From contig FNUU01000001.1 in NCBI GenBank assembly GCA_900108205.1, forward strand, positions 420,673 to 484,672: DNA of 64,000 nt, given 5' to 3'. Numbering within the stretch: position 1 is the first letter of the stretch; every line of letters starts with the position of its first letter. The notes under the pieces were generated by a model, which searched no databases, was not told where the DNA came from, and saw only the letters and a program-made list of their open reading frames with translations. Source of the DNA: Eubacterium ruminantium. GTDB lineage: Bacteria > Bacillota > Clostridia > Lachnospirales > Lachnospiraceae. Below, one piece after another: positions 10,001 through 17,108 of the stretch. The translations under genes and the position numbers were made by a program.

Positions 10001-10107
10001 GGTAAATAATCTCCAAGAATACCGTATAATACGGTTCCTGCGATGTTCGGCATACGCTTGATCTCATCAATTGAATAAGTATTTACTAATGTCTGTGGCT
10101 GTGGCAT
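7006..10107 (-). CDS. Very large unknown helical protein (1033 aa)
   Basis: Not a recognised family. The ATG at 10107 has AAGGAG at good spacing. No signal peptide or membrane segment is seen. The composition is rich in Lys, Glu, Asn and Ala, and heptad-like stretches suggest long helices or coiled coils throughout. Residues about 625-700 and 797-845 resemble two blocks of the 551-aa protein at 1232-2887 (motifs MINCYDNLRREFE and FIAKKYLEKIYK). The two are therefore probably paralogues, with this one carrying an extra N-terminal half. It is monocistronic, with its own terminator and a direct-repeat promoter box. A structural, scaffold or toxin-like role cannot be told from sequence. Confidence 0.8.
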   Translation of the reverse strand: MPQPQTLVNTYSIDEIKRMPNIAGTVLYGILGDYLPDNEKFALLRQVNTYDNVQLKPDYIYPVYKNVLPEFAGRFSDNEKEPFDIIVGLNEKTKVISADNFYGNADASAVKYLDVAFEEVIKYSTEPFKKIKKHLDDYLKTAVISDSEREYVKSFKTVVDCIAEGKSINAEISKNPAFMVSERFTGAMLKSETYGVTLEMKDEENGILDFMLKNNSSKGANWKKTVLSIDDTPIMDMIKGGNKIQEDLVAFESGSVNREQLKKSYRDYIKTCEKMFTMSEEEFDKIKKRGGLENNYDNFVSGPRSHNYAQYDAEARLQLLEAGYPMSDIPAMAQFYVNMKQLSRKNNLSTGDKSEKINAECQAMEEVWNSVISAPTKANTLNIDSRKQGIEKLADYTRKLVTRISEGEFKGTDLESSRSTVSVLKALDIRKEAEPSINEKIVLAGTAKDMFNAFKAVDPKYVISSSEFKEMKKAVENLAKVSKKENPARYDLLRDEAIKATKNYIDMKNKELKDGKHKRSEREADRVNLANSIYDRLTLTKSRDYYRAAAKDKRFVVNEEMSFKNAKAFIRAERQLNYGRKQFVSELESIANVLINTQDDRNKNFDNTEEMEGSTSYQLMTQSLQLAINKMKNPNSKPSDVKKALSQYNKLARRYAREHEGVIFGPASGKGQSRLEMAKHGADIVPAMINCYDNLRREFEPVKDETGKSYMDMTAQEIEDKSFQLEELHEQEMLASSTIRTADNFERTFEASKKQMEVRKLITEKNKFMGSNYYTNNKSDRYVALRNGAGASELAGDFIAKKYLEKIYKVGVKQEELEQIEQEIKNGTYDKEVSKLQKNPVFKAVVKGYPEKAFSKWEAVEMKAAKIQADCQTTLDNNLKFRGASYKTQGEYIVNNHHGNIIDNTASVMVNQSIASKQGLIIAQAIAADASVNAKDVINNLIENETQNLESKANYKDKNNRDQFGIHEYDGDAKNAETMQKYINNAANKKNVFTRIVTSTQNSLRNNEVNRIAAVKAQRQLDAQNKRQASIGR

Positions 10108-10218
10108 GGGCTTATCTCCTTTTCTATACGGCTATATACATTTATTTATCTCTTATCTTATCATTACAATGTTGATGTGAAAACATATTATTTATATCTT
10201 TTTCATATCGACAACCCT

Positions 10219-10251
10219 ATAATAAAACACAAAGTATAACAAAAGTGCAAC
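10219..10251 (-). promoter_or_regulatory. Promoter box with two 11-bp direct repeats (1033-aa gene)
   Basis: Minus strand: GTTGCACTTTT, then GTTATACTTTG, then TGTTT and the -10-like TATTAT. The order, the 11-bp period and the distance to the -10 are the same as in the box at 6904-6936. Together they form a 33-bp module present twice in this window, each time ahead of a large unknown gene. Confidence 0.6.
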
Positions 10252-10289
10252 AAATCCATATATTTTTAAAAATTATTTTAAATATTTCA

Positions 10290-10447
10290 AAATGGTTCAT
10301 CGCAATGTGAATTTTCAATCTGCTTCATCATCATAATGTGATTTTTCAATCTGCTTCATCACCGTAATATGAATTTTCAATCCGCTTCATCATCATAATA
10401 TGAATTTCCAATCTGCTTCATCATCATAATGCGAATTTTTCAGTCTG
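10290..10447. repeat. 31-bp tandem repeat array in a divergent spacer
   Basis: About five copies of a unit close to CAATCTGCTTCATCATCATA start at 10316, 10347, 10378, 10409 and 10441, with a partial copy before them. The period is 31 bp, near three helical turns. The array lies between the divergent promoters of the 1033-aa gene and the plus-strand esterase gene. It fills most of the 430-bp spacer 10108-10537 that is not taken by promoters. Confidence 0.88.
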
Positions 10448-10454
10448 TTTTATA

Positions 10455-10483
10455 TTGAAATAAGAAAAATAATTATATATATT
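10455..10483 (+). promoter_or_regulatory. Sigma-A-type promoter for the SGNH esterase gene
   Basis: TTGAAA, a 17-bp spacer and TATATT, each one or two bases from consensus. A start near 10490 would give a leader of about 48 bases before the ATG at 10538. Confidence 0.6.
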
Positions 10484-10537
10484 TTACTTATATGCAGCTG
10501 ATCATCAGCATTCTAATTAATAAGGAAATATCATGAT

Positions 10538-11887
10538 ATGAAAAAAATTATAATAAACAAGAAAAAAGTAAAAAAAGGAGCAGCCGTTTTAATGATCTGT
10601 GCATCACTTATGCTTTCCTCATGTGGCAGTTCCTCGTCAGATATTGACACTTCAAAAAGTAGTAAAGACAATGTGATCACAAATAAAGATACTCTTACTG
10701 TTGACGAAAATGCTACCACCGTATCGGAGCTTCGGATTTCTCAGGATATTATAGATAATATGGCTCCTGCCACAGATACAGGTGAGTTAAATATAACTGA
10801 TGAGATCATAGAAACCGGCATTTTAAATTCAGGAGATACGAGCAGACTTGAAAGCTGTATGGAGAAGGCTTCCCGCGGCGAAGAACTTACTATAGCTTAC
10901 CTGGGAGGTTCCATCACAGACGGTTCTAATGCAAGTCCTCAGGAAACCAGCTGTTACGCTTATCTCAGTACTCAGTGGTGGAAGGATACATTCCCAAATG
11001 CAAATATCAGATATATAAACGCCGGCATCGGTGACACCGATTCATGGATTGGTGTGCACAGGGCGAAGGAGGATGTACTGAAGTACTCTCCCGATCTGGT
11101 CATCGTTGAATATTCTGTTAATGACTGGCAGCAGCTTAACAAGGAAACCTATGACAGCCTACTCAGAATGCTCCTTACATCAGACAGCTCTCCTGCCGTG
11201 ATCTCCCTAATGCTTTCCCACGAAACAGGAGGCTACGCCAAGGAGCACGCACCGATTGCATTTAAATATAAGGTACCTATGATAAGCTATTCTGCACTGC
11301 TTACAAAAGGGCTGGTAAAATGGAATGATGTCGGGGCAGCGGATAAGGTTCATCCAAAAAATTCAGGCCACGCCCTTATAGCCCGGCTTCTGACTGAGTT
11401 TTACCGTTCGGTATTATCTGATATCAATTCTCATCCATATACAGAATATGTCGTACCGGATATAAGCCTGTCCCAGACAAAATGCCGATACGACAATTCA
11501 AGGATACTATATTCTGATGAACTTAGTGCAACCGACTCTCAGGATTTTGAAGCAGGCGAGGTATGGACACTGCTCTCAAACAATAACGGATGGCATACCG
11601 AGAATGCAGGAAATATACAATTCACATTAAATGCAAAGGAACTCGGAATACTTTATATACAGACCAATACAGAGCCGGAAAAATATGATATATGTTATGA
11701 AATATATGTCGATGACGTATTTTCAGGGACGATCAGCGGATATGACAAAGACACCTGGGGACAGCATGTTAAATACGAATCCATACTTTTGGAGGACACA
11801 GCAGCAGAACATGTAATATCATTAGTTCCAAAGGACGGTTTTCCGGGAAAAGACTTTACAATTACCGGAATCGGAGTAACTGAATAA
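10538..11887 (+). CDS. Lipid-anchored SGNH/GDSL esterase
   Basis: This is probably a surface carbohydrate O-acetylesterase. The 449-aa protein has a lysine-rich n-region, a hydrophobic core and the lipobox LSSC, with the lipidated Cys at 29, followed by a Ser/Thr/Asp linker. The SGNH domain covers about residues 115-290. It shows the Ser block AYLGGSITDG (Ser125), the Gly block INAGIGDTDSW, the Asn block VEYSVNDW and the Asp-His pair in DKVHP. A C-terminal beta-rich domain (about 330-449) may bind carbohydrate. It is the only plus-strand gene of the window and converges on the GGDEF gene. Its place beside the mannan locus suggests that it deacetylates mannan outside the cell, which is an inference; the exact CE family was not determined. 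Confidence 0.85.
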   Translation: MKKIIINKKKVKKGAAVLMICASLMLSSCGSSSSDIDTSKSSKDNVITNKDTLTVDENATTVSELRISQDIIDNMAPATDTGELNITDEIIETGILNSGDTSRLESCMEKASRGEELTIAYLGGSITDGSNASPQETSCYAYLSTQWWKDTFPNANIRYINAGIGDTDSWIGVHRAKEDVLKYSPDLVIVEYSVNDWQQLNKETYDSLLRMLLTSDSSPAVISLMLSHETGGYAKEHAPIAFKYKVPMISYSALLTKGLVKWNDVGAADKVHPKNSGHALIARLLTEFYRSVLSDINSHPYTEYVVPDISLSQTKCRYDNSRILYSDELSATDSQDFEAGEVWTLLSNNNGWHTENAGNIQFTLNAKELGILYIQTNTEPEKYDICYEIYVDDVFSGTISGYDKDTWGQHVKYESILLEDTAAEHVISLVPKDGFPGKDFTITGIGVTE

Positions 11888-11929
11888 AACTTGGCAGGAG
11901 GCGGTAACTAACTGCTGCCCTCTCACAGC

Positions 11930-11972
11930 AAAACATCTCCGGAGCACCTTAGTGATGCTCCGGAGATGTTTT
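11930..11972. terminator. Bidirectional terminator between convergent genes
   Basis: A perfect 17-bp stem (AAAACATCTCCGGAGCA / TGCTCCGGAGATGTTTT) with a 9-base loop. A T-run follows on the plus strand (TTTTTT) and the A-run at the left gives a U-run on the minus strand. It serves both the esterase gene (plus) and the GGDEF gene (minus). Confidence 0.93.
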
Positions 11973-11989
11973 TTCTTATTATTTGTATA

Positions 11990-14281
11990 TCATATTCCCT
12001 TGATAATTCTGTTATCTTTATTCTGCTTGGCAATATAAAGATCTCTGTCGGCAATAGACATTGCCTCTTCAAGAGTAAACCATTTTGCATCCTTTTTGAT
12101 TTTACAGAATCCGCAGGAAACTGAAATATTATATGGCTTATCACTTGCAGCATTAAAGTTTTCAAAGGATTCCTTTATCTTATGCGAAAGAGTATTTTGA
12201 TCCATTTCACCGAAGTAAACCATAGCATATTCATCACCACCGATTCTTCCTACAATACCGTCATTTTTGATTATATCGGCAAGTATACTGCTTATGGTCT
12301 TAAGCGAAAAGTCACCTTCTTCATGTCCGAAACGGTCATTTATGATCTTAAGATTATTCATATCAATATAAAGGAACAGCGAATCATTTCCTTTTGTGAT
12401 ATTTTGATGAATCACTTCCGGAGCAGTATCCTTGAAGCCTCTTCTGTTGAGTATGCCTGTTAAAACATCATTTCTTGAAAGCTTATCCAATTCGATATTA
12501 TGCTGTCTCATGATAGCAATATTATCTTCAAGCTCCTTCTGAACCTCATTATTAACCTTCAAAATGTGTATAACTCTGGCGGCAGTTCCAAGCTGATTGG
12601 CAAGGAATTCGCCATTTTTGAGGGTCATTTCTGTCAGATCGTAAATAATTATTCCAAATACCGTATCTCCGAAGAAAAGCGGCATCATAACCATATTATA
12701 ACTATCAAAATTAATCTCATCATTTTCAAAAATATTCTCGATCAAAACCTTCTGCTTATTGAATGAAACACTCTCCGGCACGCCATCCTTAAGCACTGCC
12801 TTAAGGTTTATAACCTGCGGAGTATTAAATGTTTCATACTGTAAATGAACAACCGGCCTTTCAAATATATAAACATAAGCATTCTTAATATTCATCCAGT
12901 CCAGATGAGCTACAAGTTCCAGATAACTTAGATCGTTGGCATAAGAAAAATTCAAACTGTCTCTCACAAGAGTCTTCATGGAGTACAGCATCTGATCCAT
13001 GTCATCATCATGCTTTACAATATTATTATTCTGAACTTTTATTATCTGTTTTAAAATGTCCTCCATAAAATCATAGGCATACTGCTTACTGTTGAAATCA
13101 TTCAACCTCTTCAGGATTTCACCCTGCAATCTCTCGAGATATGGAATCAGCTCATCATAATCAGTATATTTCATAGCTCCATTTTTAAAGAACTGTCTGA
13201 AATTATCCTTAAGCCTTCTGATTCTGGCCGTATCTTTTTCCTTATTGTTAACTATATCTATCAGTTCTTCCATGAGAAGAAGAAAACTTATCCTCAGATT
13301 GGAAGAATCTGTTATTTCACCATATCTGTAACGGTAAAATACCTGGTCGAAATAGCTGTTGACCTTCTTCATGTTGAGAAGCTGTTCACCGCTGTGGTCA
13401 ATAACATCAACAACGCTTCCAAATGAGTCTCTGCAGATAAATCTGGTCGGAACAGTTTCATTATCAACCTTCTCTCCCTTCATCATACGACTGAGCATTT
13501 TATAAGCATGGCCGCCAAGTTCAAAGGTACTGGCATCAATGGTGGATAGAGACGGATTCATCATAGAACCTACAACTTCATTATCAAAGCCGAATACACG
13601 GATATCTATACCCGGTTCAAGCCCTCTTTTTCTCATCTCCTCATAAAGTGCTATGGCAGTTACATCGTTTACACAGAAAATAGCCTCAGCATCCGGAAAG
13701 CCCGAAAGAAGCTCTGCTGCTTCTTTTTCACATCTCTGAGTAAGATCTCCGGCAACAAACCAGTTTTCTTTAAATTCAATATTGTGTTTTTTCAGGAATT
13801 CAAGATAGGCAGCTTTTCGTTCACTGGCATCAGAATTATCTTCAGGTCCGCCAAGCATTCCGATTTTTCTGATATCATATTTTGTAAAAAGATATTCAAG
13901 AGCGTCCTCAATACCCTGTTTATTATTAAATGTCGCTCCTACATAACCCGGAATCTTTGAAGCCATGAGCGCAACAGGAACATCCGGCAATGTTTTCATA
14001 AAATCAAGGAGAACCTCCCTGGTAGTGAGGCATCCAATATAATCAGCCGCAACAATAATACCATCAACATTTTCTTTTTTTAGAAAACTTGCGGTAACCT
14101 CATACTGATACTCAGACTTGTCCGGCATCCCTGACAGATCACGGCCAATATATTTCAGCGGAACAACTATAATATTAACATTGTCGTTTAATGCAGCATT
14201 CTTAATACCCATGTAGGCTTCTTTGGACAGGGAATCCATAATACCACTTGTAAGAAATGCTATCGTTTTCTTCTTTCCCAT
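11990..14281 (-). CDS. Sugar-binding-like sensor fused to GGDEF (diguanylate cyclase)
   Basis: This is probably a cytoplasmic, ligand-responsive c-di-GMP synthase. In 763 aa, residues 1-300 form a LacI/ribose-binding-type domain (opening TIAFLTSGIMDSLSKEAY, with GYVGATFNN, FCVNDVTAIALYEEM and RVFGFDNE). There is no N-terminal helix-turn-helix and no signal peptide. A helical linker and a GAF-like region (about 440-600) follow, then a GGDEF domain (about 610-763). The signature is GGDEY (681-685), which still fits an active site. No RxxD inhibitory site is seen upstream of it, so product inhibition may be lacking. The gene sits next to the mannan locus. The ligand is unknown; a sugar is an inference from the domain type. 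Confidence 0.88.
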   Translation of the reverse strand: MGKKKTIAFLTSGIMDSLSKEAYMGIKNAALNDNVNIIVVPLKYIGRDLSGMPDKSEYQYEVTASFLKKENVDGIIVAADYIGCLTTREVLLDFMKTLPDVPVALMASKIPGYVGATFNNKQGIEDALEYLFTKYDIRKIGMLGGPEDNSDASERKAAYLEFLKKHNIEFKENWFVAGDLTQRCEKEAAELLSGFPDAEAIFCVNDVTAIALYEEMRKRGLEPGIDIRVFGFDNEVVGSMMNPSLSTIDASTFELGGHAYKMLSRMMKGEKVDNETVPTRFICRDSFGSVVDVIDHSGEQLLNMKKVNSYFDQVFYRYRYGEITDSSNLRISFLLLMEELIDIVNNKEKDTARIRRLKDNFRQFFKNGAMKYTDYDELIPYLERLQGEILKRLNDFNSKQYAYDFMEDILKQIIKVQNNNIVKHDDDMDQMLYSMKTLVRDSLNFSYANDLSYLELVAHLDWMNIKNAYVYIFERPVVHLQYETFNTPQVINLKAVLKDGVPESVSFNKQKVLIENIFENDEINFDSYNMVMMPLFFGDTVFGIIIYDLTEMTLKNGEFLANQLGTAARVIHILKVNNEVQKELEDNIAIMRQHNIELDKLSRNDVLTGILNRRGFKDTAPEVIHQNITKGNDSLFLYIDMNNLKIINDRFGHEEGDFSLKTISSILADIIKNDGIVGRIGGDEYAMVYFGEMDQNTLSHKIKESFENFNAASDKPYNISVSCGFCKIKKDAKWFTLEEAMSIADRDLYIAKQNKDNRIIKGI

Positions 14282-14389
14282 AAAGTTCCCTCAAAACTCT
14301 TACCAAAAAAATGTGAACAATAATCCTGATGGACTAACCCCGTATACTGTCTTTTAATGAACAGCTATAGCATACAAATATATAAGTTT

Positions 14390-14417
14390 ATTATAAAGAT
14401 TTTACCCATAATTACAA
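14390..14417 (-). promoter_or_regulatory. Promoter of the GGDEF gene
   Basis: Minus strand TTGTAA, 16-bp spacer, perfect TATAAT. It gives a leader of about 100 bases to the ATG at 14281 and lies in the short spacer after the SASA-type esterase gene. Confidence 0.65.
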
Positions 14418-14429
14418 GAATATATATTT

Positions 14430-16052
14430 TTATGAAAGAGCTGTTTCAAATGGTTTTACAGGCATTCCCTTATCATTATAGAGATTTACTTTTCCATAAT
14501 TAAAATATGCATATCTTATGGCATCTATCTTCCTGTCTGTTTCAATGATAATACAATCCCCTTCGATATAACATTTTCCCGGAACATGCCAGTCTTCGTC
14601 ATATTTAATTTCAAATCCGAAAATATGATCCTGCTCCTTTTCAGAGTCCTTTAATTCGTTTCTGATATCCAGCAGCTCATTTGAAAGAGTCTTCAAAGCA
14701 CCATAGGTATCCGAAAAGCTTATCTTATATCTTCCGTTTTCACCTGTTACCTCTTTAACTCGTGACTCTATCGCTCCTTCCTCGGATAAATAAACATCCT
14801 TAAGAATTCTGAGAGCAGTCCTCTCTCCCGGAGTTTTCTTATCCGTCGGATGAACATTATCATATTCACCGCAGTCGATTATTGAAATGAGTGACGCATC
14901 ATCATAAGCATCCACAGCCTTTTCCTGAATTGCTCTTATCCTTGCCCAGTCTCTCTCATCAAATGCACCTCTGGCAATGAACATAGGCAGCTGGATTATT
15001 GAAACCGGAAGTCTTTCGTCCCTGAAAAGATCTTTAAATTCAGCTATAAGCTCCTTAAGAAGCGGCAGATATCTGCTGTTTCGGCCTGCATCTTCTTCAC
15101 CCTGATAATAAATAAGTCCTTTTGATGCAAACGGAGCTATTCGCTCAAGCATTGTATGATACAGCCCGCACGGACGGAAAGCTGATTTAAGTCCCATTGG
15201 AGGCGGCCAAGGATAGTCACCTGCCTGCGCTGACAGCTCCTCCGGTGTGATATCCGGATTCTCTGCCTTTGCTTTTGCAGCAAGTGTAAGATGCTTTTCT
15301 ACAAGAGCATTATATTCTCTGAGCAGTCTGTCATAATCTTCCTCTGTCTGACCTTTTACACTCTCTTCAAACTCATCAATATAGAGCCTGCCTTCCGGAT
15401 AAGCACCGAGTCTTTCTTCTGAAAGCCAGCAGCTTATGGATGTGCCGCCCTGATAGCAGTCAACCATCCCCACTGTTACTCCCAGCTTTTCATGAAGCTT
15501 CTTTGCAAAGAAATATCCAATTCCGGAAATATCTCTGAAATTCCCATTCTGAAGTGTTCGCCATGAAAGCTTCTTTTCTTCTTCAAGGAAAACATCATCA
15601 ACTACCGGCGTTTTTATAGACTTAAAATATCTGATGTCGTTAAAATCAGCCTCACTGAGTTCCTTCTCTCCACCTCTTGAATTCTGAAGTTCGAATTCTA
15701 TGTTGGACTGACCGTTAACGATCCAGACTTCACCAAAATATACATCCTGATAAACATATTCCCTTTTATCAGACGTGTTATCATTAATACCGGACATTTT
15801 CTCTGTGCCGCTTGCGGACTTGCCCACATCGTCAGAAGTCTTATCCAGCGCCCTTATTGTAAGCATATATGGCCCGCCCGCAACATGCTCAGGAAGCATG
15901 ATCTCCCATCGTCCTGCTTCCACCTTCTCTTCTTTTTTGATATCATCAATCTCAACACTGATCATTTCAGGAGCTTCAGATTCACCAAATACAAACCATT
16001 TTTTATCTCTCTGAAGAACCATATGATCAGAAAAAATAGCAGCCGGTCTCAT
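14430..16052 (-). CDS. Cytoplasmic SASA-type (sialate O-acetylesterase-like) carbohydrate esterase
   Basis: The ATG at 16052 is chosen (540 aa); a GTG four codons upstream sits on the ribosome binding region. An N-terminal beta-domain with MVLQRDKKWFVFGES is typical of SASA-family enzymes. The catalytic Ser block is WIVNGQSNIEFEL, with GMVDCYQGGTSISCW and GLIYYQGEEDAGR downstream and an Asp/His end at YDNVHPTDKKTPGERTA. No signal peptide is seen, so it acts inside the cell. It is the third gene of a probable GH36-CE2-SASA operon, 19 bp after the CE2-like gene. By analogy with the Roseburia mannan locus (CE2 plus CE17), it should remove acetyl groups from imported manno-oligosaccharides. Whether it is CE17 proper is not proven. 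Confidence 0.85.
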   Translation of the reverse strand: MRPAAIFSDHMVLQRDKKWFVFGESEAPEMISVEIDDIKKEEKVEAGRWEIMLPEHVAGGPYMLTIRALDKTSDDVGKSASGTEKMSGINDNTSDKREYVYQDVYFGEVWIVNGQSNIEFELQNSRGGEKELSEADFNDIRYFKSIKTPVVDDVFLEEEKKLSWRTLQNGNFRDISGIGYFFAKKLHEKLGVTVGMVDCYQGGTSISCWLSEERLGAYPEGRLYIDEFEESVKGQTEEDYDRLLREYNALVEKHLTLAAKAKAENPDITPEELSAQAGDYPWPPPMGLKSAFRPCGLYHTMLERIAPFASKGLIYYQGEEDAGRNSRYLPLLKELIAEFKDLFRDERLPVSIIQLPMFIARGAFDERDWARIRAIQEKAVDAYDDASLISIIDCGEYDNVHPTDKKTPGERTALRILKDVYLSEEGAIESRVKEVTGENGRYKISFSDTYGALKTLSNELLDIRNELKDSEKEQDHIFGFEIKYDEDWHVPGKCYIEGDCIIIETDRKIDAIRYAYFNYGKVNLYNDKGMPVKPFETALS

Positions 16053-16071
16053 ACCTTTCCTCACCCTCTCC

Positions 16072-17100
16072 CTATATTATTCCCTCATTTTTCATAAAGC
16101 TTATTATTCTGTCTGCATCCTTCTCATGCGTTATCTTTGAGGGATGTCCGGAAGCCATTCCGTCATTTTTCACATCATGCTCAGGAAGCTCAAGCCCGTA
16201 AATATTCTCAAATCCATCCTTCTTAACCTTTTGGAGCACCTGATCAACGTATTTATAATATCCCGGTGCAAGGGTTCCCAGAGTACATATTATGGCAGCG
16301 TCAGGATATGCCATTCTGAGTGTATAGAGAAAACTCTCATACCTTGCCAGGTAGCCAAGTCGTATATTCTTATCGTTTGTCATCGGTCCGGAATCATTTG
16401 TTCCCAGATTAAGAATTATATAATCCGGAACAAATTCACTGTAATCCGTAAGCATTTCCTTATCATAAAACCAGTTCTGATAAGCAAATATTTTAGGAAC
16501 TATATTCTCCGGATTGCCGGTATATTCAACGAACATACCAAAGCCCGAAACAGAAACCCATTCGGCTTCCCAATCCATTTTTCTCGCCATAACTGCTGCG
16601 TAAGACAGCTCTCCGTCTTCGTCACGAAGAGTATACTCGCTCTCCGGCTCTCCGAGAACTCCATAACCACAGGTTATGGAATCGCCGATGAAAAGAGCTT
16701 TTTTTCTGCCTTCCTTCTTTGTGACAGGGAGCAGTTCACCGTCCGTCTCAATATCACTTATACCCACATAAGACATAGCAGCTTCTGTGATCTTAACTAT
16801 CCTTACTTCATGCTCTCCTTCTTCTCCAAAGGAAGCAATAACTGTTTGCTGCGGCTTTTCATTATATTCTGCACTCTTTATAACAAGTTCTTTTTCAGCT
16901 TTACCGTCAATATATATTCTGAGTCCCGGTTCATTTACCGTATCATTATGTCCAGTGGTAAAAACAGCACTAAGACTTTTTCCACGGAACTTCAATGTCA
17001 CGGAACTGTTTGTAAATCCAAGGATTGTTGTACCGTCCCTGAAGATTATTCTTCCCTGATATACTGCATAATCAGCATCTTTTGTTAGTTTCTTTATCAT
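16072..17100 (-). CDS. CE2-like SGNH acetyl esterase
   Basis: A 342-aa cytoplasmic esterase. An N-terminal jelly-roll domain (about residues 1-120) precedes an SGNH domain, the order found in carbohydrate esterase family 2. The nucleophile block is FIGDSITCGYG (Ser141). The Asn block is NLGTND and the His lies in GMASGHPSKITHEKDA. Family CE2 enzymes remove O-acetyl groups from mannosyl and other sugar units. The gene starts 8 bp after the GH36 gene and runs into the SASA esterase gene, so the three are likely one transcript that strips side groups from galactoglucomannan oligosaccharides. A Roseburia mannan-locus CE2 is the functional model that I recall. Confidence 0.87.
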   Translation of the reverse strand: MIKKLTKDADYAVYQGRIIFRDGTTILGFTNSSVTLKFRGKSLSAVFTTGHNDTVNEPGLRIYIDGKAEKELVIKSAEYNEKPQQTVIASFGEEGEHEVRIVKITEAAMSYVGISDIETDGELLPVTKKEGRKKALFIGDSITCGYGVLGEPESEYTLRDEDGELSYAAVMARKMDWEAEWVSVSGFGMFVEYTGNPENIVPKIFAYQNWFYDKEMLTDYSEFVPDYIILNLGTNDSGPMTNDKNIRLGYLARYESFLYTLRMAYPDAAIICTLGTLAPGYYKYVDQVLQKVKKDGFENIYGLELPEHDVKNDGMASGHPSKITHEKDADRIISFMKNEGII

Positions 17101-17108
17101 CTTTCCAT

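Noticed and set aside
16144..17088. A 314-codon plus-strand frame over the CE2-like gene
   Set aside because: Antisense to a recognisable esterase, and the composition is that of a shadow frame.
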